This document shows positions 44,501 through 52,536 of a stretch of 64,000 nucleotides of DNA, in pieces. How positions within the stretch are numbered: position 1 is the first letter of the stretch; every line of letters starts with the position of its first letter. Source of the stretch: Paraburkholderia caribensis (GTDB taxonomy: Bacteria; Pseudomonadota; Gammaproteobacteria; Burkholderiales; Burkholderiaceae); contig NZ_CP026103.1 in the NCBI RefSeq assembly GCF_002902945.1, positions 434,001-498,000 of the forward strand, written 5' to 3'. The notes below the pieces were generated by a model. It searched no databases. It saw only the letters and a program-made list of their open reading frames with translations, and was not told the origin of the DNA. The translations under genes and the position numbers were made by a program.

Positions 44501-47500
44501 GACGCAAAGCACGATCCGCAGTCAGATCGTGAGCCAGAGCGGCAATGTGACCCTGGATGCGAAGCGGGACGTGACAGTTCAGGGATCAGACCTGTCGGCA
44601 GGTAAAGATCTGACGCTAATCGGTGCCAACCTCAATCTTGACCCGGGCACCGATGCGCAGCAAAGCAGCCTCAGCCAGAGCGCGAGCCAGTATGGCGTGA
44701 CGCTCGCGCTCGGCGGCGCGGCGGGCAACGCAGTTGCGGCCGTCAATCAGGCGACAGGTCCGAACCGGTCGAGCGATTCGCGCTTGAGTGCGCTGGATGA
44801 CGCGAAGGCGGCGTTGGCCACCTACGACGCCGTCAACGCAGCGGAGCAGTTTGCGAGTTCGGGCAAGAGCAATCAGGCGCTCGTAAAGGCGACAGTGAGC
44901 ATCGGCGGGGGCAGTAGCCATAGCGAATCGCAGCAAAGCTCGATTGCGACGAGTGGCAGCACGCTCGACGCGGGCGGCACCGTGAAACTGGTGGCAACTG
45001 GCAGCGGCGCGAAGGATGCCCACGGGTTTGCTGAGGATGGGGACATCAATTCTCGCGGCACGCTGATTTCCGGCAACGACGTCGTGCTCAACGCAGCACG
45101 GGACATCAACCTCCAAAGCGCCCAGGATCTGACGCATCAGTCAAGTAGCAATAGCAGCAGTAATGCGAGCATCGGCGTCGGATTCGCACTGGGCGGACAG
45201 CAGAACGGCTTCACCATCGAACTCGCAGCAAGTGCGGCCAAGGGCCATGCGAATGGCGACAGCGTAACGAATCGCGATACCCAGATTGCCGCTGCCGACA
45301 ATCTGTCCATTACGAGCGGGCGCGATACGAACCTGCGTGGCGCGGAAGTTTCGGGCAAAACGGTCGATGCGAATGTCGGTCGTGACCTGAACATCCAGAG
45401 TGTGCAGGACACCAATACCTACGACAGCAAACAGGTGAGCGGCGGATTCAACATGAGCATCTGCGTGCCGCCGATCTGCTATGGCACGACGGTTAGCGGA
45501 AGCGCAAGTGTCAGTGATCAATGGATCAAGGACAACTACCGCTCGGTCGATCAGCAGAGCGGTATCTATGCTGGCAGCGGTGGGTTCAACGTCCAGGTTG
45601 GCAATCACACGCAGCTCGACGGCGGGGTGATTGGAAGCACGGCGACGGCAGACAAGAATGTATTGTCGACGCAGACGTTCGGCTACACGAACCTGGAGAA
45701 CACGTCCGACTACTCCGGGGCGACGCTGGGCCTTAGCGTGAGCGGAGCAGCAGGCAAGAGCGCGCCGCAAGGCACGACGTTCAGCGCACCCGTCCAGCCT
45801 AACGGTGTCGCAGGCGCAAGTCCCAATCAACTCGGGCCGTCCGGTTTCGGTATGGCCGGAGTGAGCGGCAGTCAGTCCGGAACGACGTACGCTGCGGTGA
45901 GTGCGGGAACGATCGTGGTGCGCGGCGATGCTGGGACTGGTCACGACAGCACGGCGGGTCTAAGCCGTGACGCTGCAAGTGCGAACGATGGCGCGGTGAA
46001 GAACACGTTCGATGCCCAGAAAGTGCAAAACGACATGGCGGTTCAGCAGGGCGCCGTACAGGTCGGGATGCAGGTTGTCGGGGATATTGCGACGAAGCTC
46101 GAAGACGACGCAGCGAAAAGGGCCGAGAAAGCGCAAGAGGCAAAAGATGCGGCAATAGCTGCGGGTGACACCAAGGCCGCAGCTCAGGCACAGGCCGATC
46201 TCGACACGGCGAATCAGCAACTCGCGCTCTGGGGCAATGACGGCGCTGCTCGAATCGCGGCGCATGCCGCTATCGCTGGCGTAGGCGCCGCGTTGGGCGG
46301 GGGCAACGTGGCGGGTGCGGTGGGCGGCACCGTTGCGGGCGACATCGCCGGCAACGCGGTAGCCGGCGCAATGGGCGATTCAGCGGGTGGCAGTCTGGCT
46401 TCGAACATAGCGTCGGGGCTTGCGGGCGCGCTGGCAGGGGGCGCGCTGGGCGGTGCCGGCGGTGCGATGAGTGGGGCGAACGGTGCGCTCGGGGCGGACC
46501 TGTACAACCGACAACTACACCAGTCAGAAAGAGACTGGGCTAAGGCGAACGCGAAGAAGTACGCGGATTTCTATAAATCTCAGACTGGTCGCGATATCAG
46601 TGAGGAAGACGCGTACCGAAGTTTGCTGTCGGCGGGATACGCCATCGTGGACAACTATGCACAGAGCACGGGAGGCAGTGATGAAAAGGCAAAGCAATTC
46701 ATTGCTCAAAATGCGGCACCAGGGATCTTTGATGCCACTCCGGAAGAGCGCGCTCACCCGTTGTGGGGCGGAAATGCCGACGGATCCATGACGCCAGAGC
46801 AACAGGCTCGCTGGGGAACTCAAAATCCGAGCGCAAACGGACAGAAACAATATTCCGATGTGTTGAAGTTGGCGCAGCAACCGTGCGCCGATGCATATTC
46901 CTGTGGGGCAAAAGTCGACGAGGTTACATCCGCAATCCAGGCTCTGCAGCAGGAGAAAGCGTTGTATGGAGATGATCCAGCGAAAAAGCAGCAGATCGAA
47001 GCACAAGAGCAACAGCTTCTGAGCGGTGTGACAAGCGCTGAATGGCAGCGTGCAAAGCTGGCGCAGGCCGACCAGTCCACATTGATCGAGGTGCTTGGAT
47101 TCGTCAGTGCTCCTGCGCTGGCGGGTGATATCGCCGGTGCATTGGGAAGACTGGGGGTGAGCGGAGGCAAGGCGGCGGACTCTGTTGCTCAGGCAGGGGC
47201 GTCGACGGCCGGAGCCGTAGCCAGTCACACGGGGAGTGCGAAGGGATTAGCAGGTCTTGGAGATACCAGCGCCGTTTCGCCCACTGCTTCAGGGTACGTT
47301 AACGCAACCAAGGTCTGTCAGAGCAGTTGTGTCTTGGCTGCGCAGACCTCGGAGCAGCAAGCTCTCGTACAAACGATTCTCCGGGACGGTGACCGTGAGG
47401 GTCGGTTGACTGAGAAGTTGATCAATTCGATTGGAGCGAGCGAAGGGTACACGGTCTTATCGGGGGGGAAGTATGGCGCGAACAACGGTTTCGATCACGT

Positions 47501-47774
47501 ATTCGAAAGTGCTTCCGGGGATGTCACGTTGGTTATCGACAGCAAGCAGATAAACAACGGGACATTTAAACTATCGCCAGACGGTGCTGGTGGGAACATG
47601 CAGCTTTCAAAAGAATGGATCGATGCCGTTTTGAACAAGCTGGATCCAATGTCGCCGGCCTATCAGGCGATCGAGCGCGCACAGGCAACGGGTACGCTGA
47701 CCACCGCCATCGCAGGCGTCGACAAGACAACGGGACAGATTATTGCTGTTCCAGTGAAAATCAACATTCGTTAA
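41571..47774 (+). CDS. bcpA: CdiA/BcpA-type exoprotein, C-terminal part with toxin domain
   Basis: The frame of about 2067 residues is displaced by one base from the N-terminal part; the TTG at 41571 is only a nominal start. It begins in a typical FHA region (LPSNGLYKYN, DPRFTQYTNF, SSDYMLNQLD), then has many Fil_haemagg_2 repeats (DQQSGIYAGSGGFNVQVGNH). The junction motif ADLYN-RQLH (residue 1642) marks the start of the variable toxin region, as the Burkholderia Nx(E/Q)LYN motif does. The last 110 residues carry GFDHVF (Asp1975) and VIDSKQ (Asp1990, Lys1992), a spacing that fits a PD-(D/E)XK nuclease core. After the frame is repaired the whole protein would have about 2790 residues. Codon use becomes clearly less GC-biased after the junction. 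Confidence 0.85.
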   Translation: MSGAQAGGVTGGPIRPQTVGGLSGGIPNLKLPSNGLYKYNTAPGATYLVATDPRFTQYTNFVSSDYMLNQLDLDPSKVEKRVGDGMYEETLVRNQITQLTGRTFLTGYTDNLDEYTALMNNGVKYAKEFGLTAGVALTPEQMSQLTTDMVWLVSQDVTLPDGSHQSVLVPQVYLAQSDTVDLSASGALVAGNSVSLNASGDVNNSGHIVSDVATTIIGNNITNSGVIGSAGTTTVSAVQDVRNVGGRIGGADVIVQAGRDVISETQTASVSRTLRDGDFTSTATGTVVGPVATISATGSVAVVAGRDVTLTGANIQAGGDALVGAGRNLTLQTDTATTSQDVVADGGRSYGHDTVTQSLGSEIASGGTLLAVAGQNATFIDANVRASKDATLIAGGDLTLSASKDTHSHSEASLGGSIANYSKSSYDEAVRGTNVEAGNNIAVGAGQSDLARAALKTYAGIDAPAAIDSKGNLTVLGSTIVTGTTDANGKTTSGGSATLAATGDITLGFVDETHVADSWSKTSHSGLMSHEETEDASHSKQTLAVGSLVSAGSVTAQAGNDLNVVGSALAATGNVALNAGHDVNIVAATETNEESSYHHEHKSGLSGSGGIGFSVGSSDVKSSYSGTSVTQSGSGSTVGSVQGNVSIVAGGDMHIGGSDIVAGKAAGDVSGATGNIALRAQNITIDPAHDEAQVHQQQESRSSGFTAGITGTPLDTARNLSKANDSGTAFKRAQGIGNELAASALDTPSVTLSYGSTRSSSSSDVSSVTNTGSTIRGAGNVTLTATGGAVSMRGAPIDGDITVTGSLIQAGGTATFDANHSVIFQASTDQYQQSMQSSSSSTGFQLASPSLGDLSRWVNGGPNSSGISPSPYNASSNASNGASASTQQNATVVRGNSVIVKSHTGDIDVIGSGISGTQGVDLIASQGSINVLAGTDTNSNHQEQSGHQFGSLGSNSTGTGFSVGVANSHSMQDQAGQTQSTIRSQIVSQSGNVTLDAKRDVTVQGSDLSAGKDLTLIGANLNLDPGTDAQQSSLSQSASQYGVTLALGGAAGNAVAAVNQATGPNRSSDSRLSALDDAKAALATYDAVNAAEQFASSGKSNQALVKATVSIGGGSSHSESQQSSIATSGSTLDAGGTVKLVATGSGAKDAHGFAEDGDINSRGTLISGNDVVLNAARDINLQSAQDLTHQSSSNSSSNASIGVGFALGGQQNGFTIELAASAAKGHANGDSVTNRDTQIAAADNLSITSGRDTNLRGAEVSGKTVDANVGRDLNIQSVQDTNTYDSKQVSGGFNMSICVPPICYGTTVSGSASVSDQWIKDNYRSVDQQSGIYAGSGGFNVQVGNHTQLDGGVIGSTATADKNVLSTQTFGYTNLENTSDYSGATLGLSVSGAAGKSAPQGTTFSAPVQPNGVAGASPNQLGPSGFGMAGVSGSQSGTTYAAVSAGTIVVRGDAGTGHDSTAGLSRDAASANDGAVKNTFDAQKVQNDMAVQQGAVQVGMQVVGDIATKLEDDAAKRAEKAQEAKDAAIAAGDTKAAAQAQADLDTANQQLALWGNDGAARIAAHAAIAGVGAALGGGNVAGAVGGTVAGDIAGNAVAGAMGDSAGGSLASNIASGLAGALAGGALGGAGGAMSGANGALGADLYNRQLHQSERDWAKANAKKYADFYKSQTGRDISEEDAYRSLLSAGYAIVDNYAQSTGGSDEKAKQFIAQNAAPGIFDATPEERAHPLWGGNADGSMTPEQQARWGTQNPSANGQKQYSDVLKLAQQPCADAYSCGAKVDEVTSAIQALQQEKALYGDDPAKKQQIEAQEQQLLSGVTSAEWQRAKLAQADQSTLIEVLGFVSAPALAGDIAGALGRLGVSGGKAADSVAQAGASTAGAVASHTGSAKGLAGLGDTSAVSPTASGYVNATKVCQSSCVLAAQTSEQQALVQTILRDGDREGRLTEKLINSIGASEGYTVLSGGKYGANNGFDHVFESASGDVTLVIDSKQINNGTFKLSPDGAGGNMQLSKEWIDAVLNKLDPMSPAYQAIERAQATGTLTTAIAGVDKTTGQIIAVPVKINIR

Positions 47775-47781
47775 GCGAGAG

Positions 47782-48582
47782 ATGAAGCCGACAATGAACG
47801 AAGCGACGATGATCCAGCAAGGAATCAAGCATGTACAGGCGCATCAGCGGGCCCTCTCTGAAAAGCTGGATTTTTTTCTCAGCATTATCGACGGAGCCAA
47901 AGGGGATCCTGACTTTTGCTTGTTAAGGTTGGCATCGCATGCCTCGGCAACCGCGCTGACATCGTGGTATTTGAACGGTGATCTGGAATTGTTCAAGCAA
48001 TGGTCCTATGTGAGCGGGAAGCTGGAATACGTGCAGTTCAAGCGGAACCCCGGGCGCTGGTTTCCGGCATACCTGCTATTGATGCCATTGATGTCCGACA
48101 ACGAGGCGCTGATTCAGTGGTTTATGCACAACGACCTTTCCTTTGATATGGGAAAGGTAAGTGATTCAAGAACGGCGGAGTTCCACGCGTACCAGGCGCT
48201 ACTGGCACTGAGAGGCGAATGGAAAGCACTCGAGGAGCGTAGCCTCAGTGTCATCGGCCATTCGGCAGCAAAGATGAAGAAATATGAGATCGATCATCGC
48301 TTCTACCTTGCTTTGTCACGGCACGACGTCGATGGCATGGAATCCGTTCTACAAGAACTGACGTCACCAAAAATCGCAAAAGTGCGTAATAGCGAACAAG
48401 CGTTTGGTTTTACGGAGAAGTTGATCGGTACACACGCGGTCATTTACGCGAAAATCGCATGGCGACATGGATTCAAATTGAAAGTCAATTCTCCTTGGAT
48501 TCCTGACGAGTGGTTGCCGGTTTCGCCTCTGTCTCACTATGTCGATCCTTATCGGTTTCTAGAAGATTTAGCTATCGTTTGA
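47782..48582 (+). CDS. bcpI: CDI immunity protein candidate (Imm49-like)
   Basis: The 266-residue cytoplasmic protein has no signal peptide and is mostly alpha-helical. It starts 7 bp after the exoprotein stop. Features such as WYLNGDLELFKQWSYVSG, a middle HAYQALLALRGEWKALEERS stretch and a C-terminal AWRHGFKLKVNSPWIPDEWL resemble the immunity-49 family as I remember it; this is not a database result. Position directly after a toxin domain is the strongest evidence for an immunity role. GC content is well below the neighbouring regions, as expected for an exchanged toxin-immunity module. The start could also be ATG 47794 or 47809. Confidence 0.75.
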   Translation: MKPTMNEATMIQQGIKHVQAHQRALSEKLDFFLSIIDGAKGDPDFCLLRLASHASATALTSWYLNGDLELFKQWSYVSGKLEYVQFKRNPGRWFPAYLLLMPLMSDNEALIQWFMHNDLSFDMGKVSDSRTAEFHAYQALLALRGEWKALEERSLSVIGHSAAKMKKYEIDHRFYLALSRHDVDGMESVLQELTSPKIAKVRNSEQAFGFTEKLIGTHAVIYAKIAWRHGFKLKVNSPWIPDEWLPVSPLSHYVDPYRFLEDLAIV

Positions 48583-48701
48583 AAACCGATTTCATTGAGA
48601 ATTTCAAATGGCTGAATTTATTTATGAATATGATGTGCCGCATGCAACTTCGTTACGGAGTGGACGGTGTAACGGCATTTAAAAAGCGCATCGGGAGGTA
48701 A
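48582..48701 (+). pseudogene. Orphan toxin-tail-like fragment
   Basis: Between the immunity candidate and the YezG-like gene, one frame is open without a good start and ends with YGVDGVTAFKKRIGR before TAA, 3 bp before the next start. Such a start-less C-terminal piece next to an immunity gene is typical of displaced orphan CdiA-CT modules. No ribosome site or signal is seen. The identification rests on position and on the lack of a start, not on a recognised fold. Confidence 0.4.
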
Positions 48702-48704
48702 GTG

Positions 48705-49025
48705 ATGGACAGCAGGGACGTTCAGATTTGCAACGAGATCGGGCAGTTGCTTTATTCGGCAGCGCCAGACGAAGCAAAAATCATCGTGATGCAAGCGGAC
48801 CTGAGTGACGAAGACGATCGCGCGCAATTTGCTTTCGACTTCGTAGACGGTATCGGTAACGAGTCGTGGTTTACCGGCGGTGCTAACGTGAATCGTCAGT
48901 TACTCAAGCTGCTTGTCGAGCATCGACGCTTCTTCGTTGCAAAGAATCAGCCACGATGGAAAAGATGCAAATTTACTGTCGATGTCGAGGCCGGTAAATA
49001 CTCGCTTGAACTCAAATACGAATAG
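48705..49025 (+). CDS. YezG/DUF600-like immunity protein
   Basis: The 106-residue acidic protein fits the small YezG (DUF600) immunity fold: an N-terminal helix MDSRDVQICNEIGQLLYSAA, beta strands around KIIVMQADLSDE and a C-terminal strand pair WKRCKFTVDVEAG/SLELKYE. YezG proteins neutralise polymorphic toxins of contact-type systems. A strong GGGAGG site precedes ATG 48705. It is likely the immunity half of an orphan module whose toxin survives only as the tail just upstream. Confidence 0.65.
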   Translation: MDSRDVQICNEIGQLLYSAAPDEAKIIVMQADLSDEDDRAQFAFDFVDGIGNESWFTGGANVNRQLLKLLVEHRRFFVAKNQPRWKRCKFTVDVEAGKYSLELKYE

Positions 49026-49027
49026 AG

Positions 49028-49531
49028 ATGCATAACACGCCAAAGACAGTACTCGCCGGATATGCGCTCGCTCTACTTGCCGGATGCAGCACCGTAGGCC
49101 ATCCGTATCCTTTCCCCAAGGACTCGGAGCCATCCGCAGAACTTCAGATTCAAAGCAAGGCCGTCTACCTTCTGACTTTGAACGAGAAAGGTTGTTACAC
49201 AGGTAAGACCTACGTCGACGGAAGCCCAGGTGCGATGCCGGTGAAGGTTGTCCCTGACAAGCCGCTTGTGATCTCCTACGAGGAGAACGTATGCATGCTG
49301 CCTGCTACGTTCACGCCGCAGAGAGACGTTCATTACCGGCTGGTGGCGGTGGAGGGTCACAAGCCATCCAATCCGGGTGTCCCTTTCCTGCAGTCGATGA
49401 TGCACATACATGACCGACAATGCATCGTGAGTGTGGTGGAGGTCGATGCAGATGGTCTGCCGGTCAAACCGGTCACGGTAAAGGAATTGCGCCCACAGCA
49501 AGCCGGTATTGCTTGCATCAAATTTCGCTAA
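49028..49531 (+). CDS. bcpO: BcpO-like lipoprotein 1
   Basis: The 167-residue protein has a signal peptide and lipobox LLAGC (Cys20). It has the order KPLVISYE...C...PATFTPQRDVHY...RQC...DADG...PV...C in its C-terminal half, which is shared with the next gene. Burkholderia bcpAIOB loci carry a small lipoprotein gene (bcpO) in this place. It starts 2 bp after the YezG-like stop and so is co-transcribed. Its role in toxin delivery is not established; the symbol is by position. Confidence 0.7.
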   Translation: MHNTPKTVLAGYALALLAGCSTVGHPYPFPKDSEPSAELQIQSKAVYLLTLNEKGCYTGKTYVDGSPGAMPVKVVPDKPLVISYEENVCMLPATFTPQRDVHYRLVAVEGHKPSNPGVPFLQSMMHIHDRQCIVSVVEVDADGLPVKPVTVKELRPQQAGIACIKFR

Positions 49532-49928
49532 AGCCGCTTAAAGAATCGCTCGATGTTGCCGTAGATTAATCAATTACCCACGATGAAAAAGAATGGGCGG
49601 CGCTGCGAAGACTACGACTCGGAGCGCATCCTTGCGAGCAAGAATCTTTCCTTTGTACTGCGACTTTGTCGCGCGTGGATTACGGTGTCATCAGGCACTT
49701 ACCTGGCTGCGATCTAAGTGCAGACGAGTTTGGCGTCGTAAAGTAAGTTAATCGATCGTTTCTGACATTGGGATAGCGCGGGCATGTGAGCATCGCCAGT
49801 TGTTCTGTTCCGCTGCCGACACGGACTGTTCTTACGTCAATGTCGAAGCGAATGACGCTCGCACGACGTCAAAGTGACCCAATTTCTAAGCCGCTTTATA
49901 CAAATAAACCAAGTTTCGGGGAAGAATA
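49532..49928. other. Intergenic region between the two lipoprotein genes
   Basis: The 397-bp stretch has no credible frame, terminator or repeat. It is AT-richer than the Burkholderia background, like the immunity region, and may be debris of an earlier module. The AT-rich right end (around 49870-49925) may hold a promoter for the second lipoprotein. Confidence 0.35.
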
Positions 49929-50570
49929 ATGTATTTAGAATCGCACAGAGCAGCAGCGGCGCTCTTCACAGTAGCTGTCATCGTTTCGGTCTCAGCATGC
50001 ACGTTTGTCCAACCCGCGCATCACGTTACGGAAACAAGTCCGAGCTACGATCCAGCGGTTTCATCTCGCATCCGATTTCTAACCGGAAACGGCACGAAAA
50101 GCACGTCGTTCCGCCCGAACAGCGTCTGCTACCGCAGTGCCTGGGAGAATGACCCTGATGCAGTCCGGGTGGATGACGGATACCTCGCTGCATGGAAGTA
50201 TTCGTCACATAGCGTGACCATCGGTATGTCATCCAGTCCGCGTCCCTTCATGCGTGTCGAGGGTTTGAACTTCAAAGACATGATCAAGGAATACGTCGTT
50301 GAAGCAGGAAAGCCACTCACGATTTCGTCGAATGTGCAGTCGTCGACGGGGACGGTTTCCTACTCCTGCTCACCGCCTGCGATGACCTTCACACCTGTCG
50401 CAGGCCAGGACTACGACGTCTTCCAGGATTCCAACGGCAGACAGTGCTGGCTTTCGGCTCGCCGCATCGATGGTCACGGCATGGACGAACCCGTGAAGCT
50501 GTCACCTGCATCGAAATGCCCGGAAGATGACGCCGTGCGAGCCGCCCGGCCCGTCAAGACTGGTCCCTGA
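49929..50570 (+). CDS. BcpO-like lipoprotein 2
   Basis: The 213-residue protein has a signal peptide and lipobox VSAC (Cys24). The C-terminal half repeats the architecture of the previous lipoprotein: KPLTISS...C...PAMTFTPVAGQDY...RQCWLS...DG...PV...C, so the two are paralogues. It lies before the TpsB gene and is followed by a terminator-like hairpin. It might be the true bcpO orthologue; the sequence does not allow a choice between the two. Confidence 0.7.
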   Translation: MYLESHRAAAALFTVAVIVSVSACTFVQPAHHVTETSPSYDPAVSSRIRFLTGNGTKSTSFRPNSVCYRSAWENDPDAVRVDDGYLAAWKYSSHSVTIGMSSSPRPFMRVEGLNFKDMIKEYVVEAGKPLTISSNVQSSTGTVSYSCSPPAMTFTPVAGQDYDVFQDSNGRQCWLSARRIDGHGMDEPVKLSPASKCPEDDAVRAARPVKTGP

Positions 50571-50583
50571 ACGACGCAGAGAT

Positions 50584-50610
50584 AAGGCGGGCACACGTAT
50601 CTCCCGCCTT
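50584..50610 (+). terminator. Hairpin terminator between lipoprotein 2 and the TpsB gene
   Basis: AAGGCGGG and CCCGCCTT form a perfect 8-bp stem with an 11-nt loop, followed by TCC. It lies 27 bp before the TpsB start, so part of the transcripts may end there and lower transporter output. Confidence 0.55.
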
Positions 50611-50636
50611 TCCGCTACACGCCATACACGCAAGTA

Positions 50637-52391
50637 ATGAAAACCAGAAAGAGGCTGGCGGCACTCCCGCTCACAGCCTTGATATCACTAACGGGCCAGG
50701 CGCAGCAGGCGCCAACTCCTGCGGACACAGCTGCCGCCGCACGCGCGAGCGCTGAACAGAACCAGCAGGTGCAGCAGCAACGCGACGCACAACAGCGAGC
50801 CCAGGCGGTCAACGCGCCGGCAGTACGCTCGACGGCACCGAAAGCCGACGGCTATCCCGTGCTTCCAACCGAATCACCATGCTTTCGCATCGATACGTTC
50901 GCGCTCGACGTGCCCGACACATTACCCGACGCGATCCGCAAGCAGGGCGCATCAGCGTTGCCACTCGACCGCTTTGCATTCGCGCGGGAATGGCTCAATC
51001 ACTACGCGGGCCAATGCATCGGAAAGCAGGGCTTCGACATTCTCACCAAGGGCGTGCAGCAACTCATCCTGAGTCGCGGTTACGTCACGACCCGCGTGTT
51101 ACTGCCCGAGCAGGACGTATCGAAAGGCACGCTGGCAGTCGCACTCGTACCCGGAGTCGTCCGTCATCTTCGTTTCGCGAATCCGGACACGCGCGGGACA
51201 TGGAAATCTGCATTCCCCGCTCGCGACGGCGATATGCTGAATCTGCGCGACCTGGAACAGGGCCTCGAACAGATGAAGCGCGTCGCGAGTCAGGACGTTA
51301 ACATGAAGGTCGAGCCAACTTCATCGCCTGGAGAAAGCGATGTGGTGATCGACGTGAAGCGCACGAAGCCATGGAATGTCGTCGTATCCGTCGACAACTC
51401 GGGCACGCGCGCGACGGGCAAACTGCAGGGCAATCTGAGCCTGGGCCTCGACAATCCACTGGGTCTTAACGACGTGCTTGCACTGAGCGCTAATCAGGAT
51501 CTCGAGTTGGGCGATAAACATTTGGGCTCGCACGGATTCAATGGCTCTTACTCCGTGCCATGGGGTTACTGGACAGCGACGCTCTCGGGCAATACCAATA
51601 CCTACTACGAGCAGATCGCCGGCGTGAACCAGACGTTTGTGTCGAGCGGCAATTCGCAGACTGCAGCGTTCAGGCTGGCGCGCGTTCTCTCTCGCAGCCA
51701 GAACGATGTGTTCGGCATGCAGCTTCAGTTATCGAAGCGCTTCGGCGAAAGCTTTATCGACGACACAAGCATTCCGACGCAGAAGCGCGACAACACCTTC
51801 ATCGAAGCTGGCCTGACTGATCGTCATTACTTTGGTGCTGCGCAATTCGACGGCACGCTTGCGTATCGTCAGGGCGTCGGCGGTCTGGGCGCGACTTCAG
51901 ATCCGTATCCTGATGGTCCGACGTATCGCTTCCATATGGCCGTGGTCGACGCGAATCTTTCCGTACCCTTCGCCGTTGCAAAGCAGAACTTCCGTTACGT
52001 GAGCACAGTGCACGGCCAGTTCACGAACGACACCTTGTTCTATATCGACGACCTGACTATCGGCAGCCGCTATACGGTTCGCGGTTTCGATGGCGAGACG
52101 ATGCTCGCGGCGGAAAAGGGGTTTTACTGGCGCAATGAACTGCAATGGGCGATTGGACAGACGGGGCAAGCACTGTATGCCGGAATCGACTATGGACACG
52201 TCTACGGTCAGAACACGGCATTTCTCGCCGGGACCCAACTGGCGGGCGCAGTCATCGGCATTCGCGGCAGCTTGCCAACGCGTGTCGCCGGGTTTGCGTA
52301 CGATCTGTTTGCGGGCACGCCCATTTACAAGCCGGACGGGTTTCCAACGGCTCGCGTAACAGTAGGATTTCAGATGACAGCTCAATTCTGA
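50637..52391 (+). CDS. bcpB: TpsB outer-membrane transporter (ShlB/FhaC/HecB family, BcpB)
   Basis: The 584-residue protein has a signal peptide (to GQA-Q, about residue 22), a long Gln/Ala-rich linker and the POTRA_2 region (about 80-230; CFRIDTFALDVP, LILSRGYVTTRVLLPEQD). The C-terminal beta barrel carries the family VRGFDGE motif (about residue 483). It exports the exoprotein through its TPS domain. It is the last gene of the A-I-(orphan)-O-O-B order, as in Burkholderia bcp loci, where B lies downstream; E. coli-type loci have B first. The ribosome site is weak. Confidence 0.93.
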   Translation: MKTRKRLAALPLTALISLTGQAQQAPTPADTAAAARASAEQNQQVQQQRDAQQRAQAVNAPAVRSTAPKADGYPVLPTESPCFRIDTFALDVPDTLPDAIRKQGASALPLDRFAFAREWLNHYAGQCIGKQGFDILTKGVQQLILSRGYVTTRVLLPEQDVSKGTLAVALVPGVVRHLRFANPDTRGTWKSAFPARDGDMLNLRDLEQGLEQMKRVASQDVNMKVEPTSSPGESDVVIDVKRTKPWNVVVSVDNSGTRATGKLQGNLSLGLDNPLGLNDVLALSANQDLELGDKHLGSHGFNGSYSVPWGYWTATLSGNTNTYYEQIAGVNQTFVSSGNSQTAAFRLARVLSRSQNDVFGMQLQLSKRFGESFIDDTSIPTQKRDNTFIEAGLTDRHYFGAAQFDGTLAYRQGVGGLGATSDPYPDGPTYRFHMAVVDANLSVPFAVAKQNFRYVSTVHGQFTNDTLFYIDDLTIGSRYTVRGFDGETMLAAEKGFYWRNELQWAIGQTGQALYAGIDYGHVYGQNTAFLAGTQLAGAVIGIRGSLPTRVAGFAYDLFAGTPIYKPDGFPTARVTVGFQMTAQF

Positions 52392-52536
52392 AAAGATATC
52401 GCCAGTGGCGGCACCAGATCTCCTTCAGGAGCCGATTCGACAACGGCAGGCAGGCTGTTGAACACTTTCACTCCCAACAACTGTGTGGAAGAGAACAACA
52501 GCCTGATCCTGGACTCAGGTGAAATAGCCGCTAACC

